Assembly: GCA_002718015.1 (NCBI GenBank)
Contig: PBCW01000020.1
Coordinates: 1-8,021 of the forward strand
Direction: 5' to 3'
From: Rhodospirillaceae bacterium
Lineage (GTDB): Bacteria; Pseudomonadota; Alphaproteobacteria; UBA8366
Length of the DNA stretch: 8,021 nt
Below are positions 1 to 6,649 of the stretch, piece after piece. The first letter of the stretch is position 1; each line of letters starts with the position of its first letter. The notes below the pieces were generated by a model. It was not told where the DNA came from and made no database searches. It saw nothing but the letters and a program-made list of their open reading frames with translations. Position numbers and translations under genes: made by a program.

Positions 1-72
1 CATCAAATCACAGGTTGTTCTTCCCAGCAAACTCGTTTAGCACTAAAGCTGTTTGCTCAAGCTGTACAAGTT

Positions 73-78
73 GGGGAG
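73..78 (+). promoter_or_regulatory. Ribosome binding site of the sulfatase gene
   Basis: GGGGAG lies 7 nt before the ATG at 86. It decides the start in favour of that ATG over the in-frame TTG at 53. Confidence 0.65.
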
Positions 79-85
79 CGTGATA

Positions 86-1432
86 ATGGCAACCAAAAGG
101 CCAAATATAGTTTTGATTCTAGCAGATAATCTAGGCTGGGGTGAACTTGGATGCTACGGGGGCGGGGAGCTCAGGGGAGCTAAAACACCACGAATCGACT
201 GCCTTGCAACCGAGGGAATCAAGTTCAATAACTTCAACGTAGAAAGTGATTGCGTTCCCACACGGTCAGCGCTTATGACAGGTCGACACCCAATCCGAAC
301 CGGTGCTTTTCAGTCAGTACCTGCAAAGTTACCTCAAGGTCTCACGCGTTACGAGCGATTGCTACCAGAACTACTTTCTGAAGCTGGTTATTCTTGTTGT
401 CACTTTGGGAAGTGGCATTTAGGAGATCAACCAAGGCGGCTTCCTCATGACCGCGGCTTTGAAAAATATTATGGCATTCCTAGAACCATGAATGAAGCGA
501 TGTTTACTACCTCTCCATATTGGGAAGATGCGCCTGTGGATACCCCCTATATATGGGAAGCGGTTGCTGGAGGAGAAGCACAAAAGGTTAAAGTTTTAGA
601 TGAAGATACACGGCGCACTATTGATCGTGAATGCGTTCATAAGAGCATAGAATTTATGAAAGCGAAACATGAGGCAAGTGTGCCATTTTTTTGTTATTTA
701 CCGATTACACAAATGCATTTTCCAAGCTTGGCACACCCAGACCATATCGGAAAAACTGGGCACGGCGATTTCTCAGACAGCTTAGCCGAAATGGACCACA
801 ATGTTGGTTTAATTGTTGACGCAATAGAAGACTTGGGTATTCGAGATAATACTTTACTCATCTTTGGCTCGGACAATGGGCCTGAGTTTCGCGAACCATG
901 GCGCGGCACTGCTGGATATTGGCGGGGAACCTATCACACAGCTATGGAAGGTAGCCTTAGGGTCCCTTTCATGATGAGGTGGCCTGGTCACATCAAAGAG
1001 GGTGTAGTAACAGATGAGATTATTCACATCGTCGATCTTTACAGCTCACTGTTGAATCTGGCCGGCTGTTCGGTGCCCCGCGATCGTCCTATAGATGGCA
1101 TTTGTCAGCTAGATTTTTTCTTTGGGAAGCAAGAAAAATCAAATCGGGAAGGTTTCCTATTTTACATCAAAGATGAAATGCGAGCCATTAAGTGGAAACA
1201 TTGGAAAATGCATTTTATTTGGGAGCCCGAAGTATATGAGGGACCTCATCACCTTGAAGCCCCGTATCTCTTTAATCTAATCTGGGACCCAAAAGAACAA
1301 ACCAACGTGATGATGAAGGCAAATTGGGTTCGTAACGTTGTAATGAAAATGCGCCACGAATTTAATCTGAGTTTAAAAGAGCATCCTCCAATTCCACCGG
1401 GAGCTGCTGACCCCTACACGCCGCCTAGCTAA
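86..1432 (+). CDS. Sulfatase (arylsulfatase-type, S1 family), cytoplasmic
   Basis: This is a 448-residue sulfatase of the alkaline-phosphatase superfamily, expected to hydrolyse a sulfate ester. The substrate cannot be read from sequence. Visible family marks are the N-terminal metal-binding segment LADNLGWGELG (residues 12-22), the formylglycine site C56-V-P-T-R60 followed by SALMTGR, the GKWHLG block with K109 and H111, a conserved MHFP histidine (H211), and the metal-binding GSDNGPE with D263 and N264. C56 is a Cys-type site, so activity should need a formylglycine-generating enzyme, which is not in this window. No signal peptide is visible, so the protein is probably cytosolic and would act on imported substrate. 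The ATG at 86 is chosen because GGGGAG lies 7 nt upstream (73-78) and the family motif starts within a few residues. A TTG at 53 would add 11 unsupported residues. The gene ends 8 bp from the convergent DUF4174 gene. The family is certain; the substrate is unknown. Confidence 0.93.
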   Translation: MATKRPNIVLILADNLGWGELGCYGGGELRGAKTPRIDCLATEGIKFNNFNVESDCVPTRSALMTGRHPIRTGAFQSVPAKLPQGLTRYERLLPELLSEAGYSCCHFGKWHLGDQPRRLPHDRGFEKYYGIPRTMNEAMFTTSPYWEDAPVDTPYIWEAVAGGEAQKVKVLDEDTRRTIDRECVHKSIEFMKAKHEASVPFFCYLPITQMHFPSLAHPDHIGKTGHGDFSDSLAEMDHNVGLIVDAIEDLGIRDNTLLIFGSDNGPEFREPWRGTAGYWRGTYHTAMEGSLRVPFMMRWPGHIKEGVVTDEIIHIVDLYSSLLNLAGCSVPRDRPIDGICQLDFFFGKQEKSNREGFLFYIKDEMRAIKWKHWKMHFIWEPEVYEGPHHLEAPYLFNLIWDPKEQTNVMMKANWVRNVVMKMRHEFNLSLKEHPPIPPGAADPYTPPS

Positions 1433-1440
1433 CAATTTGT

Positions 1441-1905
1441 TTAACCACCTCGCTCGTAAATTTCGTTCATACGCATCGGCATTTCATCAACAAGATCGAA
1501 TATTTTTTCTAACCTCACCGGCTTCAACCACCTACCTTTTTCATCTCCATCTTTGCCGATAAGAATAACTGAAAACTGTTTTTTCAAAACCCTATATTCT
1601 GTGCGCAACTTTAACCCGTTAAGGGTCGTGTCGATGAGACCATCTACCTTTACAGGACCCCGACCGACCACTTTTACGATGCGCATATGGCGTTCAACCA
1701 AACCGCTAACAGATGACTCAACGTGTCGTGTTTGGGTGTTAAAGTCATTGTTAAGGGTAAATGGCGAAAATATTATTATTAACCTGCTATCCCACCAAAA
1801 TTTCTGAAGGCCTGATCCAAAAGCACTAGTAGGTAATGACATCGAATTCATGATGCCTGCTAATAGTCCTAATCGTAAAAGGTTTTTTTTAACGCCCAGC
1901 AGCAT
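1441..1905 (-). CDS. DUF4174 domain protein with signal peptide
   Basis: This 154-residue protein has a likely Sec signal peptide: a basic start (K6, K7, R11), a hydrophobic stretch to about residue 26, and a possible cleavage site near TSAFG (26-30). The mature part matches the DUF4174 pattern as I know it. It has an opening tryptophan-arginine strand (FWWDSRLIIIFSPF, 37-50), a central VERHMRIVKVVG strand, a late ILIGKDGDEKGRW segment, and the characteristic C-terminal DEMPMRMNEI. The fold is generally regarded as thioredoxin-like, but no cysteine pair is present, so redox activity is not supported. The ATG lies inside the 3' end of the GGT-like gene (17-nt overlap) without an obvious Shine-Dalgarno, which suggests coupled translation. 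Internal ATGs at residues 19 and 22 would lose the signal peptide. The function is unknown. It is probably periplasmic. Confidence 0.8.
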   Translation of the reverse strand: MLLGVKKNLLRLGLLAGIMNSMSLPTSAFGSGLQKFWWDSRLIIIFSPFTLNNDFNTQTRHVESSVSGLVERHMRIVKVVGRGPVKVDGLIDTTLNGLKLRTEYRVLKKQFSVILIGKDGDEKGRWLKPVRLEKIFDLVDEMPMRMNEIYERGG

Positions 1906-3751
1906 AGGTCTGCATATAACGGGCGCTAGCCCCCGCTTTCAAATAATAACCATCCCTAACCACTGCTGTCATCCTACCCTGGCACCAATCTTCTCCAACT
2001 TCGACAATATGACCACGGCGTTCCAAGTCCGAGATGGTCTCACGTGAGAATCTTCCTTCAAGGGACAACGACCTTAGTTTTGCCTGTTTTGGAAAGAAAG
2101 ACCCAGGGAAATGATCTGTATTAAATGTGGGCCCGTCGATGGCCTGCTGTATATTTTGACCGTGGTCTACGTGACGTAAAAAAAACTGCAAGGCCCACTG
2201 GTCTTGCCGATCGGCACCTGGCGTACCGAAAGCCATATAAGGTTTACCCGCACGATTTGCAAACCCCGGACTTAGGGTAGTGCGTGGTCGTTTCCCAGGC
2301 TCAAGAGCACCAGGAGAACCTTCATCCAAGGTAAAGATCTGTCCGCGATTAGAAAGTTGAAACCCAAGCTCTGGAATCACAGGAGAACTTCGAAGCCAAC
2401 CCCCTGAGGGAGTGATCGAAATCATGTTTCCTTCTTTGTCAGCAATATCTAGATGGACTGTGTCACCAGAAGCAATAGTTGAGCCACTCGCCGTTGCTAC
2501 CTTCGTTGTTACCCCATCCTCTCCTACGCTAACGCGACCCCCGTCATCTAACCCATATATAACAGGACCACCATATCCATCTATTTTCCCTGGCCTAATT
2601 TCGCCCGATGATTGTTCAGTAATCAGGCTTGAACGTTGTCGTCCGTATTTTTCCGAAAGGAGTATTTCAATTGGCACATCCACAAATTTTGGATCACCAT
2701 AAAACTTTTCTCGGTCTGCAAAAGCCAATTTAGTTGTTTCTGTAATGGTATGCACAAAATCAGCTCCGTCAGGATCCATCGATTTGACATCAAAGTTTTT
2801 CAACATCTCAAGCTGTTGCAGAAATGTTGGTCCTTGGCTCCATGAACCCATTTTAAACACAGAATACTCGCCATAGTCGATGCTTAGTGGGACTTCAAGA
2901 GAGGTTTCAAAACTTGCTAAATCCTGTGCAGTCAAAAACCCACTATGGCACTCACCTGTTGTATCGAGGAATTTATTCTTAGCTACGAAACGACCAATTG
3001 AATCTGCAACAAACCCTTTGTAGAACGCATTGCGCGCACCTTCAATTTTGCTCTCCCTATCACCGCGAGCCCCCTCATACTCAGCGACAATCCGAACAAA
3101 AAATTCAGCAAGCGGAAGATTTTTGAAGAGCGCCCAAGGTTTAGGAGCTTCCCCATTTGACAGATAGATAGAAGCGGAAGTCGGCCAGTGCTCAGTGAAA
3201 AGTTCGGTTAAGCCTGCAATTGTGGCACAAACTCGTCCAGACATAGGATAACCTTTTCGCGCATACCCTATGGCAGGTGCTAAAATTTCGGGTAAAGTCA
3301 TCGTGCCCCAGTCACGGAGCAGCCTCATCAGGCCATCAAAAGCACCGGGCACTACTGCCGGCAGCAGACCTGAGCCTGGCACAATCTCAAGACCAATGTC
3401 TTGATAAGCTTTTACATTTGCTGACGCAGGGGCTGTCCCCTGCCCACTTATCACATGAATATTATTAGTCTTTGCATCACAAAAGATCATTGGCGCCTCG
3501 CCACCCACACCACACATTGACGGCTCCACAACCTGCAACGCAAATGTTGTAGCCACAGCGGCATCAAATGCATTGCCTCCTTTCTCTAGGATTGACATAC
3601 CCGATGCTGTGGCCAGCCAATGACTAGACGCCACCATACCAAAAGTCCCAATCAGTTCTGGTCGTGTCGAGAAAGGACCTTCACCATCGAGCGCTGCTGT
3701 TGGAGCAGTACCGCTCGCTCTGAAAATACGGTCAATATCTATTTTTTTCAT
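1889..3751 (-). CDS. Gamma-glutamyltransferase-family Ntn-hydrolase (GGT-like acylase)
   Basis: This 620-residue proenzyme belongs to the GGT family (N-terminal nucleophile hydrolases). N-terminal family signatures include GMVASSHWLA, the ILEKGGNAFDAAVA segment (54-67) and VVEPSMCGVGGEAP (74-87). The predicted self-cleavage point and nucleophile is T431 in SGDTVHLD, which would give chains of about 430 and 190 residues, close to the proportions of E. coli GGT. Later blocks are KRPRTTLSP (487-495) and GTPGADRQDQW (509-519). There is no signal peptide, so it is probably cytosolic, unlike classical periplasmic GGT. The arginine block that holds the gamma-glutamyl carboxylate in true GGT is replaced here by SGQGTAP (102-108), so gamma-glutamyl specificity is doubtful; an amide or peptide acylase role is equally possible. 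The ATG at 3751 has AGGGA 5 nt upstream (3757-3761); a TTG at 3775 is less likely. It follows the DUF3144-like gene by 68 bp and overlaps the DUF4174 gene by 17 nt. Confidence 0.9.
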   Translation of the reverse strand: MKKIDIDRIFRASGTAPTAALDGEGPFSTRPELIGTFGMVASSHWLATASGMSILEKGGNAFDAAVATTFALQVVEPSMCGVGGEAPMIFCDAKTNNIHVISGQGTAPASANVKAYQDIGLEIVPGSGLLPAVVPGAFDGLMRLLRDWGTMTLPEILAPAIGYARKGYPMSGRVCATIAGLTELFTEHWPTSASIYLSNGEAPKPWALFKNLPLAEFFVRIVAEYEGARGDRESKIEGARNAFYKGFVADSIGRFVAKNKFLDTTGECHSGFLTAQDLASFETSLEVPLSIDYGEYSVFKMGSWSQGPTFLQQLEMLKNFDVKSMDPDGADFVHTITETTKLAFADREKFYGDPKFVDVPIEILLSEKYGRQRSSLITEQSSGEIRPGKIDGYGGPVIYGLDDGGRVSVGEDGVTTKVATASGSTIASGDTVHLDIADKEGNMISITPSGGWLRSSPVIPELGFQLSNRGQIFTLDEGSPGALEPGKRPRTTLSPGFANRAGKPYMAFGTPGADRQDQWALQFFLRHVDHGQNIQQAIDGPTFNTDHFPGSFFPKQAKLRSLSLEGRFSRETISDLERRGHIVEVGEDWCQGRMTAVVRDGYYLKAGASARYMQTYAAGR

Positions 3752-3756
3752 AAAAT

Positions 3757-3761
3757 TCCCT
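3757..3761 (-). promoter_or_regulatory. Ribosome binding site of the GGT-like gene
   Basis: AGGGA on the minus strand lies 5 nt before the ATG at 3751. It selects the start giving MKKIDIDR over the TTG eight codons upstream. Confidence 0.55.
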
Positions 3762-3819
3762 ATAAAAATTGCCAAAATTATTTTTCACAACCGACCTGCT
3801 ACGTTCACTTTACACTTTG

Positions 3820-4083
3820 CTATTTTCCTTTTTTAAGTCGTTTTCGATGGTGATTATCATATCCCAAAAGCAATTGGTGAAATTCTCGTATTAATCGCTT
3901 ATCATCTAATGGGCCCTTATTTCCATTTGCATATGCAAAAGCACTAAAATTGGCTGCCGCATGCACCATTGCCGCGCTTACTTTAAAACGATCAAAACCA
4001 GCCTCTAACTTTTCATTTGCAAAATGAATAAATGCATCTGCAATCTCAATATCTGCATTTACAATATCTGCGCTATCTTTCAC
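3820..4083 (-). CDS. Small DUF3144-like protein
   Basis: This is an 87-residue cytosolic protein. Residues 16-52 (DAFIHFANEKLEAG, then KVSAAMVHAAANFSAFAYA) resemble the DUF3144 family pattern, in which an FI.LAN block is followed by VSAAxxxAAARFNAF. The function of that family is unknown. The tail is strongly basic (HHRKRLKKGK, 78-87). The N-terminus carries a small tandem repeat, A-D-I-V-N / A-D-I-E-I / A-D-A-F-I (5-19). The GTG at 4083 is chosen because a strong GGGAGG lies 5 nt upstream. The open frame continues to 4215, but that extension would run across the intergenic region into gloB on the other strand and has no family similarity. The gene diverges from gloB and is followed by the GGT-like gene 68 bp downstream with no visible terminator, so co-transcription is possible. 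The family call is from memory of the pattern and moderate; the gene itself is well supported. Confidence 0.75.
   Translation of the reverse strand: MKDSADIVNADIEIADAFIHFANEKLEAGFDRFKVSAAMVHAAANFSAFAYANGNKGPLDDKRLIREFHQLLLGYDNHHRKRLKKGK
4027..4071 (-). repeat. Three 15-nt tandem units in the DUF3144-like gene
   Basis: Read on the minus strand, the units start GCAGATATTGTAAAT, GCAGATATTGAGATT and GCAGATGCATTTATT, encoding A-D-I-V-N, A-D-I-E-I and A-D-A-F-I (residues 5-19). The first two share their first ten bases exactly. The third is diverged. Confidence 0.6.
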
Positions 4084-4088
4084 GTTTT

Positions 4089-4094
4089 CCTCCC
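4089..4094 (-). promoter_or_regulatory. Strong ribosome binding site deciding a GTG start
   Basis: GGGAGG on the minus strand lies 5 nt before the GTG at 4083. It is the best Shine-Dalgarno in the window, and it argues for the 87-residue product over the longer open frame. Confidence 0.8.
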
Positions 4095-4129
4095 TCTGCA
4101 AACTTCTGTGGATGTAAAAATGCGATTGA

Positions 4130-4158
4130 ATTATAAATATAGCATTTCCGGAATTAAA
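4130..4158 (-). promoter_or_regulatory. Possible sigma70-type promoter for the DUF3144-like gene
   Basis: On the minus strand a perfect TATAAT (4135-4130) is preceded at 17 nt by a weak TTTAAT (4158-4153). Transcription would start about 40 nt before the GTG at 4083. The surrounding DNA is A+T-rich, so a chance match is possible. Confidence 0.35.
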
Positions 4159-4188
4159 AATTACTCTGATATCTAACAACCACTTGCT

Positions 4189-4194
4189 AAAGGG
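4189..4194 (+). promoter_or_regulatory. Ribosome binding site of gloB
   Basis: AAAGGG lies 7 nt before the ATG at 4202. It favours that start over the TTG at 4184, which lies upstream of this site. Confidence 0.55.
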
Positions 4195-4201
4195 CCAGCA
4201 A

Positions 4202-4969
4202 ATGCCACTCCACATTCATCAATTCCCATGTCGATCAGACAATTATGGTTTCCTTGCTCATGACCCTGATACAGGTTTGACAGCATCGATTGATACACCT
4301 GATGGAAATGCGATTAATGCCGGCCTGGCTGAGAAAGGGTGGCAACTTTCCCATATCTTAAACACCCACCATCACGTAGACCACACCGAAGCTAATTTAC
4401 AACTAAAAGAGCAATGGGAGTGCACAATCGTGGGGGCCACTAATGATGCCGAGCGTATACCGGGAATAGATATCCAAGTGGCCAATGAGGAGGAATTTTC
4501 ATTTGGGGCCATAAAGGCAAAGGTACTTGAAGTACCTGGTCACACCTCGGGACACATTGCGTTTTACTTTGCTACCGAGGGGATCGCGTTTGTAGGAGAC
4601 ACCCTATTTGCTCTAGGATGCGGCCGTTTATTTGAAGGGACCCCATCCATGATGTGGACAAGCTTACAGAAGCTTATGACACTTCCTAATGAAACTTTAG
4701 TTTACTGCGGGCATGAATACACCCAAGCTAACGCAAAATTTGCGTTGACCATTGAGCCTGCCAATGAACGACTCAAGGCTCGAAGTGATGAGATCGATGT
4801 GTTACGCGCAAATAACCTACCAACTGTACCGACCACGATTGGGTTAGAACGTGCCACTAATCCATTTGTGCGGCCTGAAAATAAAGATATCCAAGCCGCT
4901 ATAGGATTGCAGGGAGCCGATGCATTGACGGTTTTTTCAGAAATCCGCAGACTTAAGGATAATTTTTAG
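4202..4969 (+). CDS. gloB: Hydroxyacylglutathione hydrolase (glyoxalase II)
   Basis: This 255-residue metallo-beta-lactamase-fold enzyme hydrolyses S-D-lactoylglutathione to D-lactate and glutathione, the second step of methylglyoxal detoxification in the cytosol. The binuclear metal site is complete: T55-HHHVDH (H56, H58, D60, H61), H114 in PGHTSGH, D133 in GDTLFALGCGRLFEG, and H171 in CGHEYTQAN. The C-terminal part (about 175-255) has the glyoxalase II-specific helical region, with KFALTIEPAN, the NPFVR segment and the terminal RRLKDNF, which separates it from other metallo-hydrolases. Its length is close to E. coli GloB (251). The ATG at 4202 is preferred because AAAGGG lies 7 nt upstream and the protein then begins at the usual place. 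A TTG at 4184 is rejected. It diverges from the DUF3144-like gene and converges on smpB. No glyoxalase I gene is in the window. Confidence 0.97.
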   Translation: MPLHIHQFPCRSDNYGFLAHDPDTGLTASIDTPDGNAINAGLAEKGWQLSHILNTHHHVDHTEANLQLKEQWECTIVGATNDAERIPGIDIQVANEEEFSFGAIKAKVLEVPGHTSGHIAFYFATEGIAFVGDTLFALGCGRLFEGTPSMMWTSLQKLMTLPNETLVYCGHEYTQANAKFALTIEPANERLKARSDEIDVLRANNLPTVPTTIGLERATNPFVRPENKDIQAAIGLQGADALTVFSEIRRLKDNF

Positions 4970-5068
4970 ACAGCAGGGACATACAAAAGGCCTACTCATC
5001 AAAGGGAATTTTTGCTGATTAATGACAGATACTGATTCTGCACTGCTTCTCAATTTACGAGATTGCAT

Positions 5069-5099
5069 TTGAGCTCAGACACGAGAATTTTGTGCTCAA
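5069..5099. repeat. Imperfect inverted repeat at the 3' end of smpB
   Basis: TTGAGC (5069-5074) and GCTCAA (5094-5099) can form a 6-bp stem. It could be extended by ACA/TGT after a 4-nt bulge, with a 9-nt loop. The smpB stop codon lies within one arm. Neither strand shows a following T-run, so it is at best a weak terminator for smpB or for the gloB/smpB convergence. Confidence 0.35.
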
Positions 5100-5563
5100 C
5101 CGTTTCGCAATAAGCGTGACTTCTGACGGTTCCAGTCTCGCTCTTTCTGCACCTGCCGTTTATCGTATTTCTTTTTTCCTTTTCCCAACCCAAGCTGAAC
5201 TTTGGCTATTCCACGTTCATTGAAATAAAGCTTCACGGGGATCAACGAATAACCCTCGCGTTGAACAGCACCCATCAAACGGTTACGCTCACGCTTATGA
5301 ACCAATAATTTGCGCGCCCTGCGCGGCTCATGACCAAACCGGTTCGCTTCTGTATAGTCGTCAATATTACAATTCTGCAGATAAAGTTCCCCATCTTTTG
5401 GGCCTGCAAAGGCCCGAGCAAGACTTGCTTTGCCCGCGCGCAATGATTTTACCTCACTGCCAACTAACACCAAACCCGCCTCGAGCGTTTCATTTATAAA
5501 ATAATCAAAACGTGCTCGTCGATTTTTTATCTCAGCCTGCCGTGCGCTCGGTTTTTTTCTCAT
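5096..5563 (-). CDS. smpB: SsrA-binding protein SmpB
   Basis: This 155-residue tmRNA-binding protein delivers SsrA RNA to stalled ribosomes in trans-translation. The beta-barrel core begins with NRRARFDYFI (14-23), continues with LEAGLVLVGSEVKSLRAGKASL, and includes LYLQNCNIDDY, RRARKLLVHKRE and the YSLIPVKLYF strand. It ends with the GKGKKKYDKRQ and KERDWNRQKSRLL tail, which is known to insert into the decoding site and mRNA channel. Length is typical (about 150-160). The ATG is 17 nt after the dapA stop codon. No clear Shine-Dalgarno is visible in that gap, so translation may depend on ribosomes finishing dapA, and the two genes are probably one transcript. The gene for tmRNA itself is not seen in this window. 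Confidence 0.98.
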   Translation of the reverse strand: MRKKPSARQAEIKNRRARFDYFINETLEAGLVLVGSEVKSLRAGKASLARAFAGPKDGELYLQNCNIDDYTEANRFGHEPRRARKLLVHKRERNRLMGAVQREGYSLIPVKLYFNERGIAKVQLGLGKGKKKYDKRQVQKERDWNRQKSRLLRNG

Positions 5564-5580
5564 TTTAAAGAATACAAGTA

Positions 5581-6456
5581 CTAATTTATGACGCCTACTT
5601 TGACCATCGCATCACGCATTTTTGCCTGACCAGTTTTTGTCAAGGATGTCAAAGGAAGCCGAACATCATACGACAGCTCCCTCAATAGATGAACCCCATA
5701 TTTAGCTGGCGCCGGGCTCGGCTCACAAAAAATCGCCTCATGAAGAGGCATCAATAAATCTCTTAAGGTGTTGAACCTTTCCATATCACCTCGTTGCCAA
5801 GCATTATGCAAATCCGCACATTCTTTTGGTGCAACATTTGATGTTACTGAAATACACCCGTGCCCGCCCTGAGCCAAAAAAGCAGCAATAGTAGCATCTT
5901 CACCAGATATCTGGAGGAACTCATCCCCGATTGCTAGTCTGCCTGCTAAAGGTCTGGATAAGTCGGCGGTAGCATCCTTTACGCCGACGATATTCTGTAT
6001 ATTTGCTAACTTGGCCATTGTTTCAATGGACAAATCTGCCACCGATCTGCCGGGAATATTATAAATCAAGATAGGTATGTCAGCTGACTCCGCTACAGCT
6101 TTAAAATGAAGGTACATTCCCTGCTGCGACGGTTTATTGTAATAGGGGCAAACACTTAATGCTCCATCTGCACCCGAAGTTTCTGCATGCTTAGTAAAAG
6201 CAATAGCTTCCTCCGTGGAATTAGAACCTGCCCCCGCAATTACCGGAACTCTTCCGGCAGTGGCCTCTACGCATAACTCGACCACCCGCTTGTGCTCAGT
6301 GTGGCTAAGCGTTGGTGATTCACCGGTGGTGCCAACTGGAACGAGGGCGTGCGTGCCCTGCTCTATCTGCCACTCAACAAAACTTTGGAATGCTTTTTCG
6401 TCAACATTACCATCACGAAAGGGCGTGATTAACGCAGTCATCGATCCTTTAAACAT
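5581..6456 (-). CDS. dapA: 4-hydroxy-tetrahydrodipicolinate synthase
   Basis: This 291-residue class I aldolase-family TIM barrel condenses pyruvate with aspartate-4-semialdehyde. It is the committed step to meso-diaminopimelate (peptidoglycan) and lysine. The active site is complete, each residue one position lower than in E. coli (292 residues): T43-T44 in VGTTGESPTL, Y106 in CPYYNKPSQQG, Y132 in IYNIPGR with R137, and the Schiff-base lysine K160 in VGVKDATADL. The GGHGCISVTSN block follows near 197-207. The ATG is preceded by AGGTGG at a 10-nt spacing (6467-6472). It leads a tight pair with smpB and is divergent from slt, so it connects murein precursor supply with a murein-cleaving enzyme. 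No gene for the next step, dapB, is nearby. Confidence 0.98.
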   Translation of the reverse strand: MFKGSMTALITPFRDGNVDEKAFQSFVEWQIEQGTHALVPVGTTGESPTLSHTEHKRVVELCVEATAGRVPVIAGAGSNSTEEAIAFTKHAETSGADGALSVCPYYNKPSQQGMYLHFKAVAESADIPILIYNIPGRSVADLSIETMAKLANIQNIVGVKDATADLSRPLAGRLAIGDEFLQISGEDATIAAFLAQGGHGCISVTSNVAPKECADLHNAWQRGDMERFNTLRDLLMPLHEAIFCEPSPAPAKYGVHLLRELSYDVRLPLTSLTKTGQAKMRDAMVKVGVIN

Positions 6457-6466
6457 TGCTCAACGG

Positions 6467-6472
6467 CCACCT
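6467..6472 (-). promoter_or_regulatory. Ribosome binding site of dapA
   Basis: AGGTGG on the minus strand lies 10 nt before the ATG at 6456. The spacing is slightly long but usable. Confidence 0.5.
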
Positions 6473-6581
6473 ATAAGATTTTAAACCCACTAAAAAATTA
6501 CATTAACGCCGTATTTGGGCCAACAGCAAGTATTCCGATATATAATCCCCTTTAAAAAAAAATTTTCCACTTTTGTTCATG

Positions 6582-6609
6582 TTGCTTAATACAGAGCAGT
6601 CAATATTAT
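6582..6609 (+). promoter_or_regulatory. Possible sigma70-type promoter for slt
   Basis: TTGCTT (6582-6587) and TATTAT (6604-6609) are 16 nt apart. An A9-TTTT tract (6554-6566) just upstream could act as an UP-like or bent element. Transcription would start about 35 nt before the TTG start codon. A perfect TATAAT at 6541-6546 on the same strand lacks a partner -35. No firm dapA promoter could be picked on the other strand. Confidence 0.3.
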
Positions 6610-6649
6610 AAGGCAAGCTAATAGATCCTCAACCAGTGAGATTTAAGTT

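Noticed and set aside
694..909. Minus-strand 71-codon frame inside the sulfatase gene
   Set aside because: It is antisense to the region encoding the metal-binding GSDNG motif and has no independent support.
1883..1896. Programmed frameshift fusing the GGT-like and DUF4174 products at the A-rich slippery tract
   Set aside because: The GGT-like stop codon comes at the start of the A run, so ribosomes terminate before reaching a usable slip site, and the DUF4174 frame has its own ATG and signal peptide.
1553..3853. Plus-strand open frames opposite DUF4174, the GGT-like gene and the DUF3144-like gene
   Set aside because: Their translations have no recognisable motifs, and the minus-strand genes explain the DNA fully.
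4084..4215. N-terminal extension of the DUF3144-like protein
   Set aside because: It would run through the divergent promoter region and the gloB start. A strong Shine-Dalgarno supports the GTG at 4083 instead.
5022..5072. 16-codon ATG-started micro-ORF between gloB and smpB
   Set aside because: It is very short, has no well-spaced ribosome binding site (AGGGAA lies too far upstream) and no recognisable sequence.
4970..5095. tmRNA, tRNA or other structured RNA next to smpB
   Set aside because: No cloverleaf, no tRNA-like acceptor end and no tag-peptide reading frame was seen in the 126 bp.
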